The position numbers and the translations under genes are program-made. Shown here one piece after another: positions 7,370-16,054 of a stretch of DNA of 16,094 nucleotides (position 1 is its first letter; each line of letters starts with the position of its first letter). The notes under the pieces were generated by a model that was not told the DNA's origin, ran no database searches, and saw only the letters and a list, made by a program, of their open reading frames with translations. The stretch is from Bacillota bacterium (GTDB lineage: Bacteria > Bacillota > Limnochordia > Limnochordales > ZCTH02-B6): the NCBI GenBank assembly GCA_017578085.1, contig PKQR01000038.1, positions 1 to 16,094 of the forward strand, written 5' to 3'.

Positions 7370-9091
7370 ATGCGGATGTCGCAGCTTCTGGCGCCTACCT
7401 TGCGGGAAACCCCCGGAGAGGCGGAAATCGTCAGCCATCAGCTGCTGCTGCGGGCCGGCATGATGCGCAAGACCGCGTCGGGCATGTACACGTACCTGCC
7501 GCTCGGGTGGCGGGTGCTGCGCAAGATCATGGACATCATCCGGGAGGAGATGGACGCCAAGGGCGGCCAGGAGCTGCTCATGCCCATCGTGCAGCCTGCT
7601 GAGCTGTGGCGGGAGACGGGCCGCTGGGACGAATACGGCGAAGAGATGTTCCGCCTGAAAGACCGCCACGGACGGGAGTTTTGCCTGGGCCCGACCCATG
7701 AGGAGCTGATCACCGCGCTGGTCCGGGCCGAGGTGCGCTCCTATCGGCAGCTGCCGCTTTTGCTGTACCAGATCGCGAACAAGTACCGCGACGAGATCCG
7801 GCCCCGGTTTGGCGTCATACGGGGCCGGGAGTTCATCATGAAAGACCTGTACTCCTTTGACCGGGACGAGGCCGGCCTGGACGAGAGCTACTGGAAGATG
7901 TACGACGCGTACACCCGCATCTTCCGCCGGGTGGGGCTGACAACCCGGGCGGTGGAAGCCGACTCGGGCGCCATCGGCGGCGACGTGACCCATGAATTCA
8001 TGGTGCTGGCGGAGGCGGGCGAGGCGTCGGTGGTGTATTGCACCAACTGCGACTACGCGGCCAACACCGAGAAGGCCGAAGCGGTCGCCCCGCCGCCCGC
8101 GCCAGCTGCCGGTCCGGTGCCGGCCTGCGAGCCGGTGGCTACCCCCAACGTGCGCACTCTGGAGGAGCTGACCAGGTTCCTGGGCGTCAGCGCCGACAGG
8201 GTCATTAAGACCTTGATCTACGAAGCCGACGGGCGACCCGTCGCGGCCGTGGTGCGGGGAGACCACGAGCTTAACGCGGTTAAGCTCAAGCGCGTGCTGG
8301 GAGCCACCACCCTGGCGATGGCGGGCGGCGCGGTGGTCGAGCGGGTGACCGGGGCTCCGGTCGGTTTTGCGGGGCCCGTGGGCCTCAAAGGTGTGCGGAT
8401 CGTGGCCGACCCGTGGGCGCTGGCGGTGGCGGACGCGGTCGCGGGCGCCAACGCGGCTGACACCCACCTGCGGCACGTGCAGCCTGGGCGGGATTGGCAG
8501 CCAGACGTGGTGGCTGACATCCGCACCGTAACGGCTGGCGAGCCGTGCCCCCGCTGCGGCGGCGTTCTGGCGTCCGCCCGGGGGATCGAAGTCGGGCAAA
8601 TCTTCAAATTGGGCACCAAGTACTCGGAGGCGCTGGGGGCTACGTACCTGGACGAGCAGGGCCAGGCGCGGCCCATCGTCATGGGGTGCTACGGGATTGG
8701 GGTGAGCCGCACCATGGCGGCCATCATCGAGCAGCACCACGACGAGAATGGCATAATTTGGCCTGTCAGCGTGGCGCCGTACCACGTGATCATCGTACCG
8801 GTCATGTACGAGGACGAGCAGCAGCGGCAGGTGGCCGAGCAGCTGTACGAGGAGCTCGACAGGGCCGGCGTCGAAGTGGTCCTCGACGACCGGGACGAAC
8901 GGGCCGGCGTGAAATTCAAGGATGCCGACCTGCTGGGCTTCCCATTGCGGATTACCATCGGCCCCAAGTCGCTGAAAGAAGGCCAAGTCGAGCTCAAAAG
9001 CCGCGACGGGCGGATGGAGGAACGGGTGCCCATCGGCGAAACCGTGGAGCGGGTCCGAGCGTGGATCGAAGCGAATATGCCGCAGGCGTAA
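7370..9091 (+). CDS. proS: Prolyl-tRNA synthetase, bacterial type with editing domain
   Basis: ProRS charges tRNA-Pro and, through an inserted domain, hydrolyses mischarged Ala-tRNA-Pro. The 573-residue protein begins MRMSQLLAPTL, the usual start of the family. Class II motifs are visible: motif 2 in RPRFGVIRGREFIMKDLYSFD and motif 3 in GCYGIGVSRTMAAIIEQ. Between them, at about residues 225-390, lies the YbaK-like INS domain with VIKTLIYEADGRPVAAVVRGDHELN. The lysine in VIKT corresponds to the editing lysine. The anticodon-binding domain follows VAPYHVIIVPV. ATG 7370 has AAGGAGGG at 7356-7363. No T-box leader is present in the 67-base gap before the gene. Confidence 0.98.
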   Translation: MRMSQLLAPTLRETPGEAEIVSHQLLLRAGMMRKTASGMYTYLPLGWRVLRKIMDIIREEMDAKGGQELLMPIVQPAELWRETGRWDEYGEEMFRLKDRHGREFCLGPTHEELITALVRAEVRSYRQLPLLLYQIANKYRDEIRPRFGVIRGREFIMKDLYSFDRDEAGLDESYWKMYDAYTRIFRRVGLTTRAVEADSGAIGGDVTHEFMVLAEAGEASVVYCTNCDYAANTEKAEAVAPPPAPAAGPVPACEPVATPNVRTLEELTRFLGVSADRVIKTLIYEADGRPVAAVVRGDHELNAVKLKRVLGATTLAMAGGAVVERVTGAPVGFAGPVGLKGVRIVADPWALAVADAVAGANAADTHLRHVQPGRDWQPDVVADIRTVTAGEPCPRCGGVLASARGIEVGQIFKLGTKYSEALGATYLDEQGQARPIVMGCYGIGVSRTMAAIIEQHHDENGIIWPVSVAPYHVIIVPVMYEDEQQRQVAEQLYEELDRAGVEVVLDDRDERAGVKFKDADLLGFPLRITIGPKSLKEGQVELKSRDGRMEERVPIGETVERVRAWIEANMPQA

Positions 9092-9137
9092 GCGGCCATC
9101 GCGGTCATGAACGAGGCCCGCGGGGGAGTGAGGCGCC

Positions 9138-9761
9138 GTGAAGGTAGCCGCTGTCATTCCCGCCTACAATGAGGCCGCCAACATCGCCCGGGTGCTGCGC
9201 CCCGTGGTGCGCAGTCCCGTCGTCGACGAGGTGATCGTCGTCTGCGACGGCTGCGAGGATGACACGGCCGCAGTAGCGCGCCGCTTCCCGGTCAAGGTCG
9301 TGGAGTTGCCCCAAAACGTGGGCAAGGGCGGGGCCATGATGGCCGGCGTCCACAGCACGGATGCGCGGATTATCCTTTTCCTGGACGCCGATTTAATCGG
9401 CCTGCGCCAGGCGCACATCCGGGATCTGGTGGAACCGGTGACGAGCGGCACGGCCGACATGACCCTGGGCGTATTTGACCACGGGCGCCTGGCGACGGAC
9501 CTAGCGCAGCGGCTGGCGCCTTTTTTGTCCGGGCAGCGTGCCGTGCGGCGTGAGGTGCTGGAGGACATCCCTGACCTGGAGCAGACCGGCTTTGGCGTCG
9601 AAGTGGCCTTGTCCCGCTACGCCGAGAGACACGGGCTGCGGGTCGTAAAGGTACCCCTGCCCGGCCTCGCCCAGGTGATGAAGGAAGAGAAGGCGGGGCT
9701 TTGGCGCGGGTTCCGGGCCCGTATGCGCATGTACTGGGAAATCCTCAAGTCCGTTCGCTAG
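9138..9761 (+). CDS. Family 2 glycosyltransferase, small soluble form
   Basis: This is a 207-residue GT-A fold glycosyltransferase. It starts with VAAVIPAYNEAANIARVL, the nucleotide-binding strand of GT2 enzymes, followed by VDEVIVVCDGCEDDTA and NVGKGGAMMAG. ILFLDADLIGL contains the DXD metal motif that holds the nucleotide sugar. It has no membrane segment or C-terminal extension and is shorter than typical dolichol-phosphate mannosyltransferases. GTG 9138 follows a GGGGGAG stretch. The gene lies 46 bases after proS and 20 bases before polC, where B. subtilis has no gene. Sugar donor and acceptor cannot be read from the sequence. A cell-envelope or glycolipid role would fit the neighbouring genes but is only inferred. 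Confidence 0.85.
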   Translation: MKVAAVIPAYNEAANIARVLRPVVRSPVVDEVIVVCDGCEDDTAAVARRFPVKVVELPQNVGKGGAMMAGVHSTDARIILFLDADLIGLRQAHIRDLVEPVTSGTADMTLGVFDHGRLATDLAQRLAPFLSGQRAVRREVLEDIPDLEQTGFGVEVALSRYAERHGLRVVKVPLPGLAQVMKEEKAGLWRGFRARMRMYWEILKSVR

Positions 9762-9781
9762 TTCTTGCCTGAGGTGAACCC

Positions 9782-12700
9782 ATGGGCATCTGCATCATCG
9801 AGCCAGGGCACGCGGCGCCGCTGGAGGAGGCCATCGCGGCCAACTTGGCCGCGGCGGGGCGCGGGCCGGCCAGCGTCCGGCTGCAGCGGATAGAGGTCGA
9901 CACGTCGGAAGGCGAGTGGCGCCTCTTTGTCGACGCCGACGCGGACGTCTGGAGCGAGCCCGTCGTCCAGCAGGTGGAAGCGCGGCTTTTGGCCATGGCC
10001 CCGGGGGTGAAACGGATCCGCCTGTTGCCCGCGTCCTGCGACCCCGCCGGCGACGCGCACCGTGTCCTCGAGCCCGGGACGGACGCAGGCGCCGGCGTGG
10101 GCGCCTCGCTTCCGTGGGCTCGCCGCGACGAACGGGACGAGCGGGCGGACAACGGCCTCGAGCAGCCCGAGGACGAGGACGCCTACGACGCGTACATGGA
10201 AAAAATCCTGGCGTTGGCAGCCGCACCGTCCCCGCCGCCGGTGCCCGCCGCGCGGAACGGCAACGGCAAGGCGAAGTCCAACGGCGGCAACGGCGGGAAC
10301 GTGCTCTTGGGCAAGGAATTTTCGGGCGACCCCATCCCGCTGAAGGATATCAAGGAAGACCGGCGACAGGTCATCGTGGCCGGCGAGGTGATGACCTGGG
10401 AGGCCCGGCCCGTGCGGGGCGGGCAGCTCATTAGCTTTGACCTGACCGACTACACCGACTCCATCACCGTAAAGGCGTTCGCCCGGAGCGATTCGCCCTT
10501 GAACGAGCCGTTGCCCCCCGGGACGGGCGTCAAGGTCCGGGGACGGGTGGAGTTCGACCGTTTCGCGAATGAGCTGGTTTTGACTGCCGATGACATCGTG
10601 CGCGCGGAATTCCCCCGCCGCGTGGACGACTGGCCGGAGAAGCGGGTGGAGCTTCACTTGCACACCAAGATGAGCAGCCTGGACGGGGCGGCGGACATCG
10701 TGGACGTCATCCGCCAGGCGGCGGCGTGGGGCCATCCGGCCGTGGCCATCACGGACCACGGCGTCGTGCACGCGTTTCCCGAGGCCTACCAGGCGGCGAA
10801 AGCCGCGGGCATCAAGCTCATCTACGGCATGGAAGGGTACCTCGTGGACGACCCGGACGCCCGCAGCCGGTCGTACCACATCATCATCCTGGCCAAGAAC
10901 CGCCAGGGGCTGCGCCATCTCTACGAGCTTGTCTCCTTGTCCCACCTGCACTACTTTTACCGCAACCCGCGCATTCCCCGGCACGAGTTGGAAAAGCGCC
11001 GGGAAGGGCTGATCATCGGCTCCGCCTGCGAGGCCGGGGAGCTGTACCAGGCCATCCTCAACGGCGAGCCCGAAGAGCAGCTGCTGGAGCGGGCGCGGTT
11101 TTACGATTATCTTGAGATCCAGCCGGTGGACAACAACCGCTTCCTCATCGAGGAAGGCAAGGTGCGGGACGTGGAGGCCCTTCGGGACATCAACCGGCGC
11201 ATCGTGGAGCTGGGCAGGCGCCTGGGCAAGCCCGTAGTGGCCACGTCAGACGCCCACTTCGTCCACCCCGAAGATGAAATCATCCGCCGCATCCTGATGG
11301 CCGGCCACGGTTTCAGCACCGACGACCGGCCGACGCCCCTCTACTTCCGCACCACCCGGGAAATGATGGAGGAGTTCTCCTACCTGGGAGAGGAGACGGC
11401 CCGGGAAGTGGTCATCGTCAACCCCAACCGGCTGGCGGAAGAGTGTGAGGTCATGGAGCCGGTGCCGCCGGGCCTGCACACGCCGGACCTCCCCGAGGCG
11501 GCGGACGCCATCGCCCAGATGGCCAGGACGCGGGCCCGGGCCCGCTACGGCGACCCGCTGCCCGAGATCGTGGAAGCCCGGGTGGAGAGGGAACTGCGGG
11601 CCATCATCGACAACGGCTACGCGCCGCTGTACTACATCGCCCACAAGCTGGTGCGCAAGTCCTTGGAAGACGGCTATCTCGTCGGTTCCCGAGGTTCGGT
11701 GGGGTCATCGCTGGTGGCCACCTTGTGCGAGATCACCGAGGTCAACCCGCTGCCGCCCCACTACGTCTGCCCGTCGTGCCAGTGGTCGCAGTTTTTCACC
11801 GACGGCAGCGTCGGCGCAGGGGTCGACCTGCCCAACAAGGCGTGCCCGCGGTGCGGCGCGCAGCTGGAAAAGGACGGCTTCGACATCCCCTTTGAAACGT
11901 TCATGGGTTTCCACGGGGACAAGGTGCCCGACATCGACCTCAACTTCTCCGGCGAATACCAGGCCGAAGCCCACAGGTACGCCGAGGAACTCCTGGGCAA
12001 GGAGAACGTCTACCGGGCCGGAACGACGGCGACTTTGGCGGACCGCACGGCCTACGGCTACGTGAAGAAGTTCCTGGAATCCCAAGGCAGGGAAGCCCGC
12101 AACGCGGAGATCAACCGTCTCGTGCGGGGCTGCACGGGGGTGCGGCGCACGACCGGGCAGCACCCGGGTGGGCTCATCGTCGTGCCCCGGGGGAGGGACA
12201 TCCACGAGTTCACGCCGGTGCAGTATCCGGCCAACGACCGGGAGGCGGGCGTGATCACGACCCACTTCGACTTCCACGCCCTGCACGACAACCTGGTCAA
12301 GCTGGACATCCTCGGGCACGACGACCCGACGGTGCTGCGCATGCTGCAGGACTTGACGGGGGTCGACGTGCGGCGGGTGCCCTTGGACGACCCGGCCACG
12401 ATGGCCATCTTCTCCAGCACCGAGACGCTGGGCCTGCCCGACGACGGCTCAGGCAGCGTCGGGACCTTGGGTATTCCGGAGTTTGGTACCCGCTTCGTGC
12501 GTCAGATGCTGGAGGAGACCCGTCCCAAGACCTTTGCGGAGCTGGTCCGCATCAGCGGCTTGTCCCACGGGACCAACGTGTGGACCAACAACGCCCAGGA
12601 CCTCATCCGCAAAGGCATCGCCACCTTGTCGGAGGTCATCGCCACCCGCGACGACATCATGCTCTACCTCATCCAGCGGGGCATGGAGTCGGGAGCCGCG

Positions 12701-13345
12701 TTCCGCATTATGGAGCAAGTCCGCAAGGGCAAGGGCCTCAAGCCCGAGGACGAGGAGCTCATGCGGAAACACGGGGTGCCCGAGTGGTACATCGAATCGT
12801 GCCAGAAGATCAGCTACATGTTCCCGAAAGCCCACGCGGCCGCCTACGTGATGATGGCGTTCCGCATCGCCTACTTCAAAGTGCACTACCCGGAGGCGTT
12901 CTACGCGGCGTACTTGTCGGTGCGGGCGGAGGAATACGACGCCGACCTGGTGGTGCAAGGCCGGGAGGCCATCCGCCGCGCCATCGAGGCGGTGGAGCGC
13001 AAGGGCGCCGAAGCCACCGCGCGGGACAAGAGCCTCGTGACCATCATGGAGGTCGTGCTGGAAGCCATGGCGCGGGGCATCAAGTTCCTGCGGGTGCACC
13101 TGTACGAGTCGGATCCCAAGCGGTTCCGCATCACGCCGGAGGGGCTGTTGCCGCCGTTGTCGGCCCTGCAAGGGGTGGGCGCCGCGGCGGCCGAGAGCAT
13201 CGCGGAGGCCCGGGCCGAGGGACCGTTTACGTCCGTGGACGACCTGCGCCGCCGGGCGCGGCTGAGCCGCAGCGTCGTGGACACCCTCCGGCAGCACGGC
13301 TGCCTGGCCGGCCTACCGGAAACCGACCAGCTTACCCTTTTTTAA
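9782..13345 (+). CDS. polC: DNA polymerase III alpha subunit PolC lacking the inserted exonuclease domain
   Basis: PolC is the replicative polymerase of Bacillota. Domains in order: short N-terminal domain (1-85), low-complexity linker (about 90-185), OB fold (about 198-280, ITVKAF), PHP domain (about 288-500), polymerase core, and C-terminal clamp-binding tail QLTLF (1183-1187). Catalytic Asp717 and Asp719 lie in PDIDLNFSGEYQ, with a third probably Asp842 in KLDILGHDD. A zinc ribbon has CPSC at 663-666 and CPRC at 688-691. Normal PolC is about 1400-1450 residues because a DnaQ-like exonuclease of about 190 residues interrupts the PHP domain. Here the frame passes from YGMEGYLVDD (to 357) through ARSRS to YHIIILAKN (from 365), with no exonuclease. 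The PHP ligand set is complete (His292, His294, Asp301, His326, Glu351, His366, Cys416, Asp490, His492). ATG 9782 follows GAGGTGA. The gene is intact and not frameshifted. Confidence 0.97.
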   Translation: MGICIIEPGHAAPLEEAIAANLAAAGRGPASVRLQRIEVDTSEGEWRLFVDADADVWSEPVVQQVEARLLAMAPGVKRIRLLPASCDPAGDAHRVLEPGTDAGAGVGASLPWARRDERDERADNGLEQPEDEDAYDAYMEKILALAAAPSPPPVPAARNGNGKAKSNGGNGGNVLLGKEFSGDPIPLKDIKEDRRQVIVAGEVMTWEARPVRGGQLISFDLTDYTDSITVKAFARSDSPLNEPLPPGTGVKVRGRVEFDRFANELVLTADDIVRAEFPRRVDDWPEKRVELHLHTKMSSLDGAADIVDVIRQAAAWGHPAVAITDHGVVHAFPEAYQAAKAAGIKLIYGMEGYLVDDPDARSRSYHIIILAKNRQGLRHLYELVSLSHLHYFYRNPRIPRHELEKRREGLIIGSACEAGELYQAILNGEPEEQLLERARFYDYLEIQPVDNNRFLIEEGKVRDVEALRDINRRIVELGRRLGKPVVATSDAHFVHPEDEIIRRILMAGHGFSTDDRPTPLYFRTTREMMEEFSYLGEETAREVVIVNPNRLAEECEVMEPVPPGLHTPDLPEAADAIAQMARTRARARYGDPLPEIVEARVERELRAIIDNGYAPLYYIAHKLVRKSLEDGYLVGSRGSVGSSLVATLCEITEVNPLPPHYVCPSCQWSQFFTDGSVGAGVDLPNKACPRCGAQLEKDGFDIPFETFMGFHGDKVPDIDLNFSGEYQAEAHRYAEELLGKENVYRAGTTATLADRTAYGYVKKFLESQGREARNAEINRLVRGCTGVRRTTGQHPGGLIVVPRGRDIHEFTPVQYPANDREAGVITTHFDFHALHDNLVKLDILGHDDPTVLRMLQDLTGVDVRRVPLDDPATMAIFSSTETLGLPDDGSGSVGTLGIPEFGTRFVRQMLEETRPKTFAELVRISGLSHGTNVWTNNAQDLIRKGIATLSEVIATRDDIMLYLIQRGMESGAAFRIMEQVRKGKGLKPEDEELMRKHGVPEWYIESCQKISYMFPKAHAAAYVMMAFRIAYFKVHYPEAFYAAYLSVRAEEYDADLVVQGREAIRRAIEAVERKGAEATARDKSLVTIMEVVLEAMARGIKFLRVHLYESDPKRFRITPEGLLPPLSALQGVGAAAAESIAEARAEGPFTSVDDLRRRARLSRSVVDTLRQHGCLAGLPETDQLTLF

Positions 13346-13348
13346 CAG

Positions 13349-13373
13349 CTTCGCGGGAACACCTGTTGCGAAG
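13349..13373. repeat. Inverted repeat between polC stop and rimP promoter
   Basis: CTTCGC at 13349-13354 is the reverse complement of GCGAAG at 13368-13373. The adjacent AACAG (13344-13348) also matches CTGTT (13363-13367), but in a crossed order. The right arm overlaps the -35 box of the rimP promoter. There is no T run after it, so it is at best a weak polC terminator. It could equally be an operator or chance. Confidence 0.35.
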
Positions 13374-13394
13374 GTTTCAGAGCGGTGGTATACT
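13366..13394 (+). promoter_or_regulatory. Promoter of the rimP-nusA operon
   Basis: TTGCGA at 13366-13371 (4 of 6 to the -35 consensus), a 17-base spacer and TATACT at 13389-13394 (5 of 6) form a good sigma-A-type promoter. TGG at 13386-13388 also makes an extended -10. Transcription would start near 13401, leaving a leader of about 72 bases before rimP. This separates rimP-nusA-rnpM-ylxQ from polC as a transcription unit. Confidence 0.85.
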
Positions 13395-13422
13395 AAGTCC
13401 GGATGTCGACACCTGCCTTTGG

Positions 13423-13459
13423 GAAAGAGTGGGGAACCCCCCACTCTTTCGTTCATGTT
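13423..13459 (+). promoter_or_regulatory. Leader hairpin, probable attenuator of rimP-nusA
   Basis: A perfect 12-bp stem pairs GAAAGAGTGGGG (13423-13434) with CCCCACTCTTTC (13439-13450) around an AACC loop. It is followed by a T-rich but interrupted stretch GTTCATGTT. Read as a terminator, the core GAGTGGGG/CCCCACTC is followed by TTTCGTTCATGTT, with AAA upstream as matching A-tract. It lies between the transcription start (near 13401) and the rimP ribosome-binding site (13460). An interrupted U-tract is what NusA-dependent terminators have, and nusA autoregulation by leader termination is known in B. subtilis (from memory). The attenuator role here is inferred. Confidence 0.7.
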
Positions 13460-13467
13460 AGGGGGAG
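13460..13467 (+). promoter_or_regulatory. Ribosome-binding site deciding the rimP start
   Basis: AGGGGGAG lies 5-7 bases before GTG 13473. The in-frame ATG at 13455 lies upstream of this site and inside the tail of the leader hairpin region. GTG 13473 is therefore the better start. Confidence 0.7.
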
Positions 13468-13472
13468 TGGCC

Positions 13473-13931
13473 GTGGCGCGGGATGTGGTAGCGCAAGTCA
13501 CGCCCGTAGCGGAGGAGCTGGCGGCGGAGTTGGGCCTGGAGGTCGTCGACGTGGAGTACCGCCGTGAAGGCGGCGGCTGGGTGTTGCGGGTCTTCATCGA
13601 CAAACCCGGAGGCGTGACCCTGGACGACTGCCAGGCAGTCAGCGAGGCTCTGAGCGAACGGCTCGATGAGCTGGATCCCATCCCCAACAGCTACAGCCTG
13701 GAGGTATCCTCTCCGGGCATCGAGCGGCCGCTGAAGCGACCGGCGGATTTCCAGCGCTTTGCGGGCCGGCGGGTGCAGCTCCGCACCTTTGCGCCCGTTG
13801 ACGGGCGGCGCAACTTCCAAGGCCGGCTGATGGGGCTCGTTGAGGGCGAGGTAGTGTTGGAAACCGACGCAGGCCAGGTGGCTATCCCGCTCGACGCGGT
13901 TGCCAAGGCGCACCTGGTGGCCGAGTTTTAA
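13473..13931 (+). CDS. rimP: Ribosome maturation factor RimP
   Basis: RimP binds the nascent 30S subunit and is needed for its late maturation. The 152-residue protein has the two expected parts. The N-terminal alpha/beta domain reads LGLEVVDVEYRREGGGWVLRVFIDKPGGVTLDDCQAVSEALSERLD and ends in the highly conserved EVSSPGIERPL. A C-terminal SH3-like barrel (RVQLRTFAPVDGRRNFQGRLMGL, VAIPLDAVAKAHLV) follows. From GTG 13473 the length is typical. Longer starts would run into the leader hairpin. It is the first gene of the rimP-nusA unit, 23 bases before nusA. This pairing is nearly universal in bacteria and ties ribosome assembly to transcription elongation. Confidence 0.97.
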   Translation: MARDVVAQVTPVAEELAAELGLEVVDVEYRREGGGWVLRVFIDKPGGVTLDDCQAVSEALSERLDELDPIPNSYSLEVSSPGIERPLKRPADFQRFAGRRVQLRTFAPVDGRRNFQGRLMGLVEGEVVLETDAGQVAIPLDAVAKAHLVAEF

Positions 13932-13936
13932 CGGGT

Positions 13937-13942
13937 AGGAGG
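13937..13942 (+). promoter_or_regulatory. Ribosome-binding site of nusA; start ambiguous
   Basis: AGGAGG is a full Shine-Dalgarno core. It stands only 3 bases before TTG 13946 and 12 bases before ATG 13955. Neither spacing is ideal. The protein from ATG (MNLELVGALNELEKE) aligns without gap to the start of B. subtilis NusA (MSSELLDALTILEKE), so ATG 13955 was preferred. Confidence 0.55.
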
Positions 13943-13954
13943 CCGTTGCCCACG

Positions 13955-15766
<1,812 letters not shown>

Positions 15767-15781
15767 AGGGGGAAGACCGCC

Positions 15782-16054
15782 GTGAAGCCGCGCAAGGTTC
15801 CCCAGCGCACCTGTGTCGGCTGCCGGCAGGTGCGGGCCAAGAGGGAGCTGGTCCGCGTTGTGCGCACCCCTGACGGGCAGGTGACGGTGGACACCACGGG
15901 CAAGCTGGCGGGGCGAGGGGCCTATGTGTGCCCGGATCCCAACTGCTTGGAGCTGGCTTGGAAAGGTCGGCGGCTCGAGCGCGCCCTGCAGCATCCGGTG
16001 CCTGATGAAGTGCGGCAGCGCCTGGCTGAGATGCTGGCGGCGCCTGCGCCATGA
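15782..16054 (+). CDS. rnpM: YlxR/RnpM family RNA-binding protein (DUF448)
   Basis: YlxR, recently renamed RnpM, binds the RNase P RNA and modulates tRNA maturation in B. subtilis; the name is carried over from that work. The 90-residue protein has the family pattern RTCVGCRQVRAKRELVRVVR, then VDTTGKLAGRGAYVC. It also has four cysteines (11, 14, 50, 55) in a CxxC plus CxxxxC arrangement that could bind zinc. The B. subtilis protein, as I recall it, lacks this full set. GTG 15782 follows AAGGGGGAAG. The stop codon overlaps the ATG of the next gene (ATGA). Its place between nusA and ylxQ/infB is the family's standard position. Confidence 0.95.
   Translation: MKPRKVPQRTCVGCRQVRAKRELVRVVRTPDGQVTVDTTGKLAGRGAYVCPDPNCLELAWKGRRLERALQHPVPDEVRQRLAEMLAAPAP

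Noticed and set aside
8749..8757. TGG-CATAAT inside proS resembling an extended -10
   Set aside because: It encodes the conserved NGIIWP segment, has no -35, and no gene start follows nearby.
7256..9157. A 633-codon open frame on the - strand opposite proS
   Set aside because: It is a shadow of a GC-rich gene. The + strand frame is an unmistakable ProRS, and the antisense translation shows no domain and a His/Arg/Pro-rich composition typical of shadows.
9758..10984. A 408-codon open frame on the - strand opposite the 5' part of polC
   Set aside because: It is a GC-rich shadow with no recognisable motif. The + strand PolC frame is continuous through it.
13419..13472. Longer rimP starting at 13419 or ATG 13455
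   Set aside because: The extension would be coded by the leader hairpin itself. GTG 13473 has a well-placed ribosome-binding site and gives the usual RimP length.
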